Positions 15,947 through 25,729 are shown, counted from the first letter of the stretch. The stretch is 64,000 bases of DNA from Novosphingobium sp. (GCF_039595395.1 NZ_JBCNLP010000006.1:1803001-1867000); one strand, 5' to 3'. A program made the numbers and translations. Notes: a model not told the origin generated them from the sequence alone.

Positions 15947-18742
15947 ATGGAACGCCGCATGATTTGTGCTGCGCTGTACGCAAGCGCCGCAGTTGTTGGA
16001 GTGCCGTCCGGCGCCATGGCTCAGGGGGCCAAGACCGACCAGACGACAACCGAGGAAATTATTGTCACGGGCGTGCTGCGTGACACGATGGCGAGCAAGG
16101 CGCCGATTTCAACGACCACCGTAGGCGAAGACAAGATTCAGCAGACGGTGCCGCTCAGCGCAGCAGACCTGCTGACAGAAGTGCCCGGCGTCGTCGTCAA
16201 CTCCGATGCGGGCGAGGCCAAGGCCACGGTGTTCGCGCGCGGTCTGTCCAATGGTACGGATGCTTCGACCTACGGATATTACTGGACGACGATGCTGGAA
16301 GACGGGCTTCCCCTCACCCCGGCGCCCTATTCCAATTTCCAGCCCGATATGTTCCTGCGCGCCGATGTGACCATCAAGCGCGTGCAGGCGGTTCGGGGCG
16401 GTTCTGCGGCCGTTACCGGGCCCAATGCGCCCTCAGGTCTTTTCAATTATATCTCCAAGAATGGGATGACTGATCCGGGTGGCCAGGTGATTGTCCGCCT
16501 CGGCAGCGAGGGCGACGGCAATCTCTATCAGAAATACGATGGCTATTATGGCTGGCACAATGACGCCAAGACCTTCGCCTGGTCGATCGGCGGCGATTAT
16601 CGGCATGGTTACGGCTATCGCGCCATCGCCTATCCGATGAATTACGGCGGTCAGATCAAAGCCAATCTGAATTACAGCTACGACACCGATTTCGGCAAAG
16701 GCGGACTGCTCGTCTCGTTCAAATATCTCAACGACCACACCGGAACGAACGACACATTCCGCCCGCTGACCACCGGCTTTAGCGATCCCCAGTTCCTGCC
16801 GGGTTTTGGCCGCGACGTTAACTTTCTGCCGACCGGCGATCTCGCCCACTCCGTGCCATTCGGCAACGATGGCTCCTACACCTGGGACCCGAGCAATTTC
16901 AGCCACGAAAAGTCCTATGTCGGCACGATCAAATGGGATCACAAGTTCAACAACGGACTGCAGCTGTCGAACAATCTGCGCATCCAGAGCAATCAGGTGC
17001 AGAACAATTATGCGACGGATTTCACCTATCAGAGCCTGCTGAACTCGACGACATGGACGACGATGGGAACGGCTGCGGCGGGTCTGAGCAACACGCCAGG
17101 CTATTTCACGCTGACCAATCGAGCCAATGGTCAGACGCTTGCGCGGGTTTACCGTATCACGGCTGCCAGCCAAAGTGGTGTATGTGTCACGCCCGTTTCA
17201 AACGGCTACTGCATCGACAAGAACACCCCGAACCTCCTGCCCAACCAGACGCTGGTGAACCAGGCGCCGATCGACAGCACAAACCTCATCCTCATGACGG
17301 GCTCGTCGAATTCCAGCGGGATCATCGCCAGCAACGACATCACCGACCTTTTCACCCTCACCAAGGAATTTTCCAAGGTGACGATCACGGCCGGGGTCTA
17401 TTTCAACCAGACCAGCTTCTCGCGTGATTTTGCCTATGGCGGGCGTGCAATAATGCCCCTGCAAAACCAGCCCACCACACTGGGCGTCGCCTTCACCACG
17501 ACCACGAGCACCACGGCGGGCGGCACGGCCGGGACAACCTATCAGATTACCGACCCGACCGGCTACGGCGCTGAAGGCAGTTCTGTCGGGCTGACGCTGC
17601 GTGACCGGGCCCATGTCAGGGAAATCTCGCCCCTGCTCGGCATCACCTGGGAAGCAAACTCCCATCTTCTGCTCGATGGCGGCGCGCGCTTTACCATGTA
17701 TCGCGGATGGGGTGAGAACAACCGCTTCGTGACCAACGCCAGCGCCGCATCTCGCAGCTTTGGCGGCGTCGATGGCAACAGCCGGACGATCTACGACAAC
17801 GTCTATGCCGTCGATACGCCATCGGGACATTTCCCCTTCGACAAGAGCATTTCGTATGTGCAGTGGACGGGCGCTGCCAACTATATGTTCAATCGGCGCT
17901 TTTCCATGTTCGCCCGTTTCACGCTCGGCAAAAAGAACAACGATGCGTTCTGGGACGGCTTCAATGTGGCCCAGAATCTGGTTGATCAGTTCTCTCTTTC
18001 GCCCTTGCCGACCCTCAAGAGCGCGGAACTGTCCTTCCAGTACCGGAACCGTTGGCTCACCTTCAATCCGGTCTTCTATTTTACCGATCTGACCAATGTT
18101 CCGGTCCGGCGCAACGACGGCTTCCTGTCCGATGGTGTCACGCGCTACACGACACCGCCCTTTATGGCCCATTACCAGGCCTATGGTGCCGAACTGGACA
18201 ACACCGTGCGTTTCGCCAAATGGCTCAGCATTCGCAATGTGCTGACCGTGCAGCGCTCTCTGGCGCTCTCTTACCCCAACATCAGTCTGGGTACATGCAA
18301 TGGGGTGGTCACGGCAACGAACTGTCCGGGCGGGATTCAGCCGCAGGACGACGATACCGCCACCTATACCTCGGGCCCGCAGCCGCTGGCGGCAAGCCTT
18401 GTCTACAACGGCACCGCGAACATTCGCTTCGGTCGCTTTGCCGGCTATTATCGCTTCCGCTATATCGGCTCGCGCCCGGTCACGATCCGCAACACCTTCC
18501 AGCTCGCGCCGCAAAAGCTCTCGGACATCGGCATGACCTACAACGCGAGCAGCAACCTCACCTTCCAGTTCAACGTCAACAACCTGTTCAACAATGCCTC
18601 GCCCACCAAGCTGGGCATTGTGGGAACCCTTCCATCCAACATGACGGAAGCCGACTTTATCGCGCAATACCCCAACGCCCTTTCGACGGTGCAGGTGAAC
18701 GCGCCCAGGGCCTTCTTCTTCACCGCAAGCGCTCGATTCTGA
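15947..18742 (+). CDS. TonB-dependent outer-membrane receptor
   Basis: 931 residues. A strong ribosome site (GGAGGGG) precedes the ATG. A signal peptide (about 1-25, ending AMAQ) is followed by a TonB-box-like EEIIVTGVL and the plug domain (VPLSAADLLTEVPGVVVNSD, VQAVRGGSAAVTGPNAPSG). The barrel ends in the terminal aromatic motif (AFFFTASARF). It has its own double operator and a terminator after it, so it can be induced separately from the upstream catabolic operon. It shares little with the receptor at 663-2942 beyond family features, suggesting that the two take up different fragments of the polymer or different chain lengths. Confidence 0.94.
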   Translation: MERRMICAALYASAAVVGVPSGAMAQGAKTDQTTTEEIIVTGVLRDTMASKAPISTTTVGEDKIQQTVPLSAADLLTEVPGVVVNSDAGEAKATVFARGLSNGTDASTYGYYWTTMLEDGLPLTPAPYSNFQPDMFLRADVTIKRVQAVRGGSAAVTGPNAPSGLFNYISKNGMTDPGGQVIVRLGSEGDGNLYQKYDGYYGWHNDAKTFAWSIGGDYRHGYGYRAIAYPMNYGGQIKANLNYSYDTDFGKGGLLVSFKYLNDHTGTNDTFRPLTTGFSDPQFLPGFGRDVNFLPTGDLAHSVPFGNDGSYTWDPSNFSHEKSYVGTIKWDHKFNNGLQLSNNLRIQSNQVQNNYATDFTYQSLLNSTTWTTMGTAAAGLSNTPGYFTLTNRANGQTLARVYRITAASQSGVCVTPVSNGYCIDKNTPNLLPNQTLVNQAPIDSTNLILMTGSSNSSGIIASNDITDLFTLTKEFSKVTITAGVYFNQTSFSRDFAYGGRAIMPLQNQPTTLGVAFTTTTSTTAGGTAGTTYQITDPTGYGAEGSSVGLTLRDRAHVREISPLLGITWEANSHLLLDGGARFTMYRGWGENNRFVTNASAASRSFGGVDGNSRTIYDNVYAVDTPSGHFPFDKSISYVQWTGAANYMFNRRFSMFARFTLGKKNNDAFWDGFNVAQNLVDQFSLSPLPTLKSAELSFQYRNRWLTFNPVFYFTDLTNVPVRRNDGFLSDGVTRYTTPPFMAHYQAYGAELDNTVRFAKWLSIRNVLTVQRSLALSYPNISLGTCNGVVTATNCPGGIQPQDDDTATYTSGPQPLAASLVYNGTANIRFGRFAGYYRFRYIGSRPVTIRNTFQLAPQKLSDIGMTYNASSNLTFQFNVNNLFNNASPTKLGIVGTLPSNMTEADFIAQYPNALSTVQVNAPRAFFFTASARF

Positions 18743-18750
18743 GCGTGCGC

Positions 18751-18785
18751 CAGGGATGGTGGTCGCACAACCGCCACCATCCCTG
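18751..18785 (+). terminator. Rho-independent-type terminator after TonB receptor
   Basis: A 12-bp perfect stem (CAGGGATGGTGG / CCACCATCCCTG) with an 11-nt loop, beginning 9 nt after the receptor stop, followed by a CTTCCTTC tract. Confidence 0.65.
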
Positions 18786-18836
18786 CTTCCTTCAAATGCC
18801 TCGGTACATTCGCAACAAGCCGTCACAAGAAAGCGA

Positions 18837-20603
18837 ATGGATCGGCCAGCGCTCTTCGGGATATTGCTTTTGCCACAGGCCCAACTCCTCACCGCCATCA
18901 TGCTCGCGCTCTCGGCGCCGACCATCGATCCGGCTCTGCCCTGGCAGGCCGATCTGGGGAATGGAACCTATCGCAATCCGGTGCTGATCGGCGACTGGTC
19001 CGATCCCGATGTGGTCAGGGTCGCAGACAGCTATATCCTGACAGCTTCCTCATTCACAGAAAGCCCCGGCCTCCCGATCCTGCAATCGAAAGATCTTGTG
19101 AACTGGACGCTGATTGGTCATGCCTTGCCACGGGTGCTGCCAGACACACATTTCAGCACGCCCCGCAAGGGTGGCGGCGTCTGGGCCCCCGCGATCCGCT
19201 ACCGCAATGGTCATTTCATGATCTATTTCCCGGACCCTGATCGGGGGATTTTTCTGGTCACCGCCACAAATCCGGCAGGCCCCTGGTCCGAGCCGGTCTT
19301 GGTCGATGACACGAAAGGCGCGATCGATCCGGCACCGTTCTGGGACGATGACGGAAAGGGCTGGATGGTTCACGGTTTTGCCAAAAGCCGGGCCGGCTTT
19401 GCCAATCGGATCGTGCTCAAAGCCCTGAGCGAGGATGACACCCATACTACCGGTAAAGGCACGGTCATCATCGATGCCGACGCCATGCCGAAAGTCGAGA
19501 CCAGCCTTGGCGGTCGTCCTTGGCAAACAACCGAGGGGCCCAAACTCTACAAACGCAATGGCTGGTATTATATCTTTGTCCCGAGCGGCAGCGTGAAAGG
19601 CGGCTGGCAGGGTGTCTTTCGCAGCCGCTCAATCGAGGGTCCCTACGAAGGCCGCGATGTTCTCGATCAGGGACGAACTGCTGTTAACGGCCCCCATCAG
19701 GGAGCCTGGGTCTCGACCCCAAAGGGTGAAGACTGGTTCCTCCACTTTCAGGACAGAGACACTTACGGCCGCGTGGTCCTTCTTGAGCCGATGCGCTGGG
19801 TGAAGGATTGGCCAATCATCGGCAAGCCGGTCGGTAGCACAGGCAGAGGTGAGCCGGTCGAGATCTACAAGAAGCCCAACCTTCCTTCCCAGCCTATAAC
19901 AGCCCCTGCAAGCAGCGATGACTTCAAGGGTTCGCTTTCTCTTGCCTGGAGTTTTGCGAGCAATCCTTCCCCCGATTGGGCAAAGGTGTCAGGCGGCGCC
20001 CTGCATCTCCTCGCGGTTCCCGGTCCTGCCGATCTCTTTGAAAATGGCGCTATTCTATCCCAGCGTCTGCCCGGGCTTTCCTTCGCCGCGACAACGCGCC
20101 TCACTTTCAAACCGCGCAGCAGCGGTGAAACCGCCGGCCTTGCCATCCACGGTCGCACCTTTGCCTGGGTTGGGCTGGAGAACACTCCTGCTGGCGTGCA
20201 GGTGGTCAGCTACACGAAACACTCGATCAAGCCGGGCGATACGATCTCGCGCAGTCCCGGACCACTCCTGCCTGAGGGCAGGGTGTGGCTGCGCCTCACC
20301 GCCAAGCCGGCTCTGATTGAGGTGCCGCCGCCAGGTTTCAGCCCATATTGGCCGTCCATGCTGCGCGAGGAACAGGCCATGGCCTCACTCGCCTACAGTC
20401 TCAATGGCAAGACCTACACCGATCTTGGCGAGCCGTTTTTGGTTCAGCCGGGCTTTTGGGTTGGCGCGCGCATCGGCCTGTTTGCCAGCGCGCCTTATGG
20501 AACGCCCGCAGCAATCGCGACGACCAATGGTGTCGCTGACTTCGACTTTTTCCGGACGGCAGGGCAGAACCAGCCACAAGAACCAGCAGGAGGCAGACAT
20601 TGA
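18837..20603 (+). CDS. GH43 glycoside hydrolase (beta-xylosidase / arabinofuranosidase-like)
   Basis: 588 residues from the ATG at 18837; the longer frame from 18756 overlaps the terminator hairpin. A hydrophobic N-terminus (ALFGILLLPQAQLLTAIMLAL) suggests export. The five-bladed propeller of GH43 is clear: GTYRNPVLIGDWSDPDVVRV (catalytic base Asp), GGGVWAPAIRYRNGHFMIYF, GAIDPAPFWDDDGKGWMVHG (pKa-modulating Asp) and TTEGPKLYKRNGWYYIF (acid Glu). A C-terminal beta-sandwich (about 385-585, with DDFKGSLSLAWSF) is typical of subfamily 12-like members. It would remove xylose or arabinose side groups. It ends with a 4-nt overlap with the next gene. Confidence 0.9.
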   Translation: MDRPALFGILLLPQAQLLTAIMLALSAPTIDPALPWQADLGNGTYRNPVLIGDWSDPDVVRVADSYILTASSFTESPGLPILQSKDLVNWTLIGHALPRVLPDTHFSTPRKGGGVWAPAIRYRNGHFMIYFPDPDRGIFLVTATNPAGPWSEPVLVDDTKGAIDPAPFWDDDGKGWMVHGFAKSRAGFANRIVLKALSEDDTHTTGKGTVIIDADAMPKVETSLGGRPWQTTEGPKLYKRNGWYYIFVPSGSVKGGWQGVFRSRSIEGPYEGRDVLDQGRTAVNGPHQGAWVSTPKGEDWFLHFQDRDTYGRVVLLEPMRWVKDWPIIGKPVGSTGRGEPVEIYKKPNLPSQPITAPASSDDFKGSLSLAWSFASNPSPDWAKVSGGALHLLAVPGPADLFENGAILSQRLPGLSFAATTRLTFKPRSSGETAGLAIHGRTFAWVGLENTPAGVQVVSYTKHSIKPGDTISRSPGPLLPEGRVWLRLTAKPALIEVPPPGFSPYWPSMLREEQAMASLAYSLNGKTYTDLGEPFLVQPGFWVGARIGLFASAPYGTPAAIATTNGVADFDFFRTAGQNQPQEPAGGRH

Positions 20604-20979
20604 CTGACCCGGTCACCTCAACGCAGTTAAGGGCCCGGACGCTGGCGAGAACCGACTCGCGTGTTCCATGGGATGTGAAGAGATGGGCTGTGGGCGGCCA
20701 AAAAGCGGCTAACATCGCACGCTTTCTCTCTACGCTCCTGCTCATATTCGCGGTCGCGCTCCTTCCCTCGACGGCTTCGGCCCTGCCAGAAGCGCCCGCC
20801 AAACCACGCGTGCTTGTGCTGACCGATATCGGGAACGAACCGGACGACTCAGAGAGTCTGGTCCGATTTCTGCTCTATGCCAATGAATTCGATGTGGAAG
20901 GCATCATTGCAACGACCTCGACATGGCAGCGAGACAAGGTGCGCACAGACCTCATTCTCGAACGAATTGCGGCTTACGG
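20600..20979 (+). pseudogene. DUF1593 protein, 5' fragment cut by IS21 element
   Basis: A TTG start at 20600 overlaps the GH43 stop and has a strong AGGAGG site 6 nt upstream, so translation was evidently coupled. About 127 native codons remain: a hydrophobic signal-like stretch (FLSTLLLIFAVALLPSTASA) and the start of the DUF1593 domain (RVLVLTDIGNEPDDSESLVRFLLYANEFDV), whose DxGNEPDD resembles a nucleoside-hydrolase metal-binding loop. The reading frame ends 16 nt inside the insertion sequence. The remaining DUF1593 residues are not found on the other side of the element, so the 3' part is lost. The protein is probably non-functional. Intact relatives occur in glycan loci. Confidence 0.85.
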
Positions 20980-21009
20980 TGTTGATTGCCACTGAGATGT
21001 GACCCGGGG
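20980..21009 (+). repeat. IS21 left terminal inverted repeat
   Basis: Begins TGTTGATTGCCACTGAGATG and is identical over 30 bp to the reverse complement of the right end. The repeat supplies the last codons and the stop of the truncated DUF1593 frame. Confidence 0.92.
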
Positions 21010-21089
21010 AGCTGATAAGTTTCCACTGAGAATTGACCCATGTTTCCCTCCCCTCCGGCTGTCAGTCGGAGGGTCTCGGAGTGATCGAC

Positions 21090-22612
21090 ATGGACTTACT
21101 CAGTGTGATCCGCCGATGGCATTTTCGGCAGGAGATCTCCATTCGGGAGATCAAGCGACGGACCGGCCTATCGCGCAACACCATCCGCAAATACCTGCGT
21201 TCCGATGCGGTGGAGCCCAGCTTCAAGGTTCCGGTGCGGCCCAGCAAACTCGATCCTTTCGCCGAGAAGCTGACCGCCTGGCTGCGGGTGGAATCCAAGA
21301 AATCTCGCAAACAGAAGCGGACCGCCAAGCAACTGTACGTCGATCTGGTGAAGCTGGGTTACGAAGGCTCCTATAACCGGGTGGCTGCCTTTGCCCGGCG
21401 CTGGCGGACCGATCTTCAGTATGAGCAGCAGACCAGCGGGCGCGGGACATTCGTGCCACTGGTGTTCCAGCCCGGCGAGGCCTTCCAGTTCGACTGGAGC
21501 GAGGATTATGCCCTGCTGGATGGCAAGGCGACCAAGCTGCAGGTTGCTCATACCAAGCTGGCCCACAGCCGCGCCTTCATCGTGCGGGCCTATTTGCTCC
21601 AGACCCATGAGATGCTGTTTGACGCGCTGACGCAGGCCTTTCGGGTGCTGGGCGGCGTGCCCCAGCGCGGGATCTTCGACAACATGAGGACCGCCGTCGA
21701 CAAGATCGGGACGGGCAAGGCGCGACAGGTCAATGCCAGGTTCGCCGCCATGGCCAGCCATTACCTGTTCGAGACCGATTTCTGCAATCCGGCCTCGGGT
21801 TGGGAGAAGGGGCAGGTTGAGAAGAACGTGCAGGATGCCCGGCGGCGGTTGTGGCAGCCCATGCCCAGCTTTGCGGATCTGGCGACGCTGAACACCTGGC
21901 TGGAAGAATGATGCATCGCGCAATGGGGCGAGATCCAGCACGGCCTTATGCCCGGCACCGTCGCCGATGTGCATGCCGAGGAAGCCTCCTGCCTGATGCC
22001 GCTGGGCAGGCCTTTCGATGGCTTTGTCGAACAGACCAAGCGCGTGTCGCCCACCTGCCTGATCGCCTTCGAGCGCAACCGTTACAGCGTGCCGGCCTCC
22101 TTCGCGAACCGGCCGGTCAGCCTGCGGGTCTATCCCGATCGCCTGGTCATCGCGGCCGAGGGCCAGATCGTGTGCGAGCACGTCCGGCTCATCGACCGTT
22201 CCCACCACAAACCCGGCCGCACGATCTATGATTGGCGGCACTATCTGGCGGTGGTTCAGCGCAAACCCGGCGCCCTGCGCAATGGCGCGCCCTTCCTGGA
22301 GATGCCCGAAGCCTTCCGACACTTGCAGAGCCACCTCCTCAAGCGCTCCGGCGGAGACAGGGAAATGGTGGAGATCCTGTCCCTGGTGCTGCACCACGAC
22401 GAGCAGGCGGTCCTGAGTGCGGTCGAGCTGGCCTTGGAAGCTGGTGTCGCCACCAAGACCCACATTCTCAACGTGTTGCACCGACTGATTGACGGCAAGG
22501 CACCTCCGGCATCGCCCATTGATGCGCCTCAGGCCTTGCGCCTGACGCAGGAGCCCAAGGCCAATGTCGATCGCTATGATATGCTCAAAGGGAGATCCGC
22601 CATGCGTCATGA
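21090..22612 (+). pseudogene. istA: istA-like transposase gene with in-frame nonsense codon
   Basis: The ATG at 21090 opens an IstA-type protein: N-terminal HTH (REIKRRTGLSRNTIRKYLRS), then a DDE integrase core (GEAFQFDWSEDYALL, GGVPQRGIFDNMRTAV, GWEKGQVEKNVQDARRRLW). The frame stops at TGA 21909-21911 right after NTWLEE, and continues in the same frame for a further 230 codons or so with CIAQWGEIQHG and the expected C-terminal domain. A single C-to-T change of an Arg codon (CGA) explains it. At the 3' end the frame runs directly into the istB start without a stop, whereas the usual ending (HAS-TGA overlapping istB) lies in another frame, so a 1-nt indel near 22588 is also likely. Full-length IstA cannot be made. 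Confidence 0.88.
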
Positions 22613-23386
22613 CCCCGCCAGCGCCGCAGTCGTCGTCATGCTGCGCGGCCTCAAGATGTTCGGCATGGCTCAGGCCGCAGGCGAACTGATCGAGCAGGGC
22701 GCGCCTGCCTTCGATACTGCCGTGCCGATGCTGGCCCAATTGGGCTCCTCAAGGCAGAAATGGCCGAGCGGGAGGTCAGGTCCATCGCCTATCAGATCAA
22801 GGCGGCCCGCTTCCCGGCCTACAAGGATCTGGCTGGCTTTGATTTTACCGCCAGCGAGATCAATGAAGCACTAGTGCGTCAGCTTCACCAGGGCGACTTC
22901 ATGGAAAACGCCGACAACGTCGTGCTGATCGGCGGGCCCGGAACCGGCAAAAGCCATATCGCAACGGCGCTGGGCGTCCAGGCTGTCGAACATCACCGCA
23001 AGAAGGCCCGCTTCTTCTCCACGGTCGATCTCGTCAATGCGCTTGAGCAGGAGAAGACAGCCAACCGGACCGGCCAACTGGCGGAACGCCTGCTGCGCCT
23101 CGATCTGCTTATCCTCGACGAGTTGGGCTATCTGCCCTTCAGCCCATCAGGAGGGGCCATGCTCTTCCATCTGCTGAGCAAGTTATACGAGCGCACCAGT
23201 GTCGTGATCACCACCAACCTGAGCTTCAGCGAATGGTCCGGCGTGTTCGGCGACGCCAAGATGACCACCGCGCTGCTCGACCGGCTCACTCATCACTGCC
23301 ACATCCTGGAAACTGGAAACGACAGCTTCCGCTTCCGCGCCAGCACCGCTGCGCCCAAAGCCAAAAAGGAGAAGCCGGCATCTTGA
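22602..23386 (+). pseudogene. istB: istB-like ATPase gene with frameshift
   Basis: The expected start is ATG 22602 (MRHDPASAAVVVMLRGLKMFGMA). The frame breaks at about 22741-22750: AVPMLAQL continues as GSSRQKW instead of the expected LLKAEMAEREVRSIAY, which is found in another frame. An internal ATG at 22760 still gives 208 residues with an intact AAA+ core: Walker A GGPGTGKSH, Walker B LLILDELGYLPF, sensor-like TTNLSFSEW and DRLTHHCHILE. A shortened IstB might therefore be translated, but it lacks the N-terminal region that contacts IstA. Confidence 0.85.
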
Positions 23387-23445
23387 ACCTGCCCGCCAGA
23401 GGCAGCACATAACCCACACCCACCCGGGTCAATTCTCAATGGAAA

Positions 23446-23475
23446 CCCCGGGTCACATCTCAGTGGCAATCAACA
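23446..23475 (-). repeat. IS21 right terminal inverted repeat
   Basis: Ends GGTCACATCTCAGTGGCAAT then CAACA; exact inverted copy of 20980-21009. An inner box (GGGTCAATTCTCAATGG, 23425-23441) is the counterpart of the inner left box. Confidence 0.92.
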
Positions 23476-23722
23476 GCCTTGAACGTCAGGAATACCATCG
23501 GGACCCAATCCATCGCTATTTCCTGAAACTAACAAATTCTGGATCACACACCCAGGTTGCCGGGCCGACGGCTGCCTCGGGTGGGGACACGTGACAGTGG
23601 GGGTCTGGCGCTCAGATTGTCGGCCCGGACGAACAACGGTGTCGCATATAGCCGCCAGAACATGCAGCCCTACCCAAGTGGGGCGCTGTCATCCGTTGGT
23701 ATGGGGCTCAAATTAGAAGACG

Positions 23723-25729
23723 TCACTGCGCGGGACCAGATGCCTCATCATAAATGGGAAGCCCGCACTCAAACACCGCTCCTCCTCCCGCCCGACTGGA
23801 TGCACGAAGGTCGCCGCCCAGCGATTCGACGGTAGATCGGCAGATTTGCAAGCCCATCCCCACGCCATTGGGCTTTGTGGTGAAGAACGGTTGGAAGAGC
23901 CGATCAATCTGGTCTTCGGCTATGCCCGGCCCATGGTCGGCTACGACTATCGTGACGTGGCCCCCTTCCCGAACGACGGAAATATCCACGATCCTCTCCC
24001 TCTCGGGAGTCTGGGCCATGGCATCCATCGCATTGCTCAGCAGGTTGATGAGGACCTGCTGCAATCCGATACGATCACCCCAGACCAAACAGCCTTCGCA
24101 CCGAACCTCATACCGGACCTGCGCCTTGGCATTTCGAATTTCCCGTTCAAGCAATTCAATGGTCTGCACAACCAGCAGACTGACGTCGATGGCCTCAGCT
24201 GAGCGATTGCCCTTTGCCACCTGAGCCCTCGTATTCTGAACGATCCCTGCAACCCGTTCGGTCGTGCGTGCAAGCCGGTCCAGAATTCGCTGAGCCAAAG
24301 CGATATCTGGCGCCTCGACGTTCAAGACGCGCTTGGCTGTCTGGACATCCATCGACATGGAGGCGATCGGCTGATTCAACTCGTGGGCGATTGAGGCAGA
24401 GAATGCTCCGACCGTCGCCACGCGGTTCGCCCGCGCCAATTCGGCCTGAGCGGCGAGGCGCATCTCCTCAATGCGCTCCTGACCGGTCACATCGATATGG
24501 GATGAGAGCTGTCGCTCGTCGCTCAAGCGATGGACGTTGAAGAAGACCGGTACTCGAATGCCATTCTTCCCAATCAGAACTGTCCGGCCCTCTATGCTAG
24601 GCAAGCCGTAGAATGCCATTTCGAGCTGACGGAGCAGCACCGCCCTGGCATCATTAGCGTTTTGGACCGGTGGCGTCGCGGCCAATTCGTCGGCATCGCG
24701 GTAGCCCAGGAGACGAGCCAAAGCCGAATTGACGCGCACATTGCGGATGGTTGAGATGCAACGGTCCAGCACTTCGGGATGCGCATCCATGTAGCCCGAC
24801 AGATCAGTTATGCCCTCGCTTCGAATGGCATCGAGAATGGGCAAGGTCTCGCTCAAGTCCTGCTCGGCATAGGTGATGTTGCTCATCTCGAAGAGCGTGG
24901 CCATCCGATGCTCGATCTTGAACAGCTCGTTGGTCCGCTCCTCAACGCGCTGCTCAAGACGACCGTTAAGCTCGGTCACTGCATTTTGTGCGAGGACCTC
25001 ATCGTGAACATCCGATGTGCCTCCATACCAAGCCGAATAGCCACCGGTCTGCGGATCGCGAACGCCCCGGCCAACCAACGACATCCAGCGATACGTGCCG
25101 TCAGCAAAGAGCATACGAAATTTAATCCGAAGCTCGTCCCCCGAATTGCCAGCAAGTGCTCCCTGATACAACTCCATTGCATGAGGGAAGTCGTCGGGGT
25201 GAAACCATTCCCCCCAGTTCTGCTTTTCGATGGCCTCCCTGGCATCATGCCCTGTCATCTCGGTGTACCGCCGGTTGAAATAATCCACCCGGCCGTCTGG
25301 AAGGGTTCGCCAGAGAAGCTGAGGAACGGAGTCCGAGAAATTCTGAAGGTCCGCCCTGCTCATTTCCAGCTCGGCCTGCGATCTCTGGTAACGACGGCGG
25401 TTGATCAAGAGACCACAGGTCAGCAGAATCGCCATGCAGGCAAATAGCAGACGGATCGCGCTCCCGAAATCAGGAGCGCGAAGATGGACCTGCAGCCAGG
25501 CCATGAAAGCAAGGGCTACGCTGGCGCATGTCCAGATTCTGATCTCTTTCTCCGAGCCGTCCCGCCCGACCAGCCCGATAACAGCGATGTAGAGCGTCGG
25601 GATGCCGACCTCGAGATGGGAGAACCGATCAACCGCATAGATCGCGACCATCACCAGTGTCGCGAGCATCCTCAGGAAAACGTCTCCGGCTCGCCTTGGC
25701 TCTGTCTCCACGCGCTTGTTCCCCGCCAT
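23723..25729 (-). CDS. Membrane PAS sensor histidine kinase (HPK4 type), kinase 1
   Basis: About 668 residues from ATG 25729; an ATG at 25798 is also possible. The longest frame (25888) is unlikely because it would place the upstream palindrome inside the gene. The order is: three hydrophobic segments (VFLRMLATLVMVAIYAV, PTLYIAVIGLVG, a third ending LLTCGLLINRRR), a PAS domain (SDSVPQLLWRTLPDGRV, ending YGGTSDVHDE), a coiled region (LNGRLEQRVEERTNELF), a second PAS-like domain preceded by GITDLSGYMDAHPEVLDR, an H-box SIAHELNQPI, and an ATPase with NLLSNAMDAM, DHGPGI and GVGMGL. It is the best-conserved of four related kinases in the window. No partner response regulator is adjacent. Confidence 0.92.
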   Translation of the reverse strand: MAGNKRVETEPRRAGDVFLRMLATLVMVAIYAVDRFSHLEVGIPTLYIAVIGLVGRDGSEKEIRIWTCASVALAFMAWLQVHLRAPDFGSAIRLLFACMAILLTCGLLINRRRYQRSQAELEMSRADLQNFSDSVPQLLWRTLPDGRVDYFNRRYTEMTGHDAREAIEKQNWGEWFHPDDFPHAMELYQGALAGNSGDELRIKFRMLFADGTYRWMSLVGRGVRDPQTGGYSAWYGGTSDVHDEVLAQNAVTELNGRLEQRVEERTNELFKIEHRMATLFEMSNITYAEQDLSETLPILDAIRSEGITDLSGYMDAHPEVLDRCISTIRNVRVNSALARLLGYRDADELAATPPVQNANDARAVLLRQLEMAFYGLPSIEGRTVLIGKNGIRVPVFFNVHRLSDERQLSSHIDVTGQERIEEMRLAAQAELARANRVATVGAFSASIAHELNQPIASMSMDVQTAKRVLNVEAPDIALAQRILDRLARTTERVAGIVQNTRAQVAKGNRSAEAIDVSLLVVQTIELLEREIRNAKAQVRYEVRCEGCLVWGDRIGLQQVLINLLSNAMDAMAQTPERERIVDISVVREGGHVTIVVADHGPGIAEDQIDRLFQPFFTTKPNGVGMGLQICRSTVESLGGDLRASSRAGGGAVFECGLPIYDEASGPAQ

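Larger units (their letters stand above)
20980..23475 (+). mobile_element. IS21-family insertion sequence (degenerate copy)
   Basis: 2,496 bp bounded by 30-bp perfect terminal inverted repeats (20980-21009 and 23446-23475), starting TG and ending CA. Inside each end a second copy of the terminal box is found (CCACTGAGATGTGACCC then CCACTGAGAATTGACCC on the left; mirrored on the right), the multiple-box end structure known for IS21. It encodes an IstA-like DDE transposase and an IstB-like AAA+ helper, both disrupted. No direct target duplication is visible at the borders. Confidence 0.93.

Noticed and set aside
17198..18925. Minus-strand frame of 575 codons across the second TonB receptor
   Set aside because: Antisense shadow with Arg/Gly/Val-rich sequence; the plus strand encodes a complete receptor barrel.
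22580..22612. Programmed frameshift joining istA and istB
   Set aside because: The family normally uses overlapping start and stop codons, and the other lesions in both genes make decay a simpler explanation.
21168..22739. Minus-strand frame of 523 codons in the IS21 element
   Set aside because: It is the antisense of istA; the terminal repeats and IstA motifs show the true orientation.
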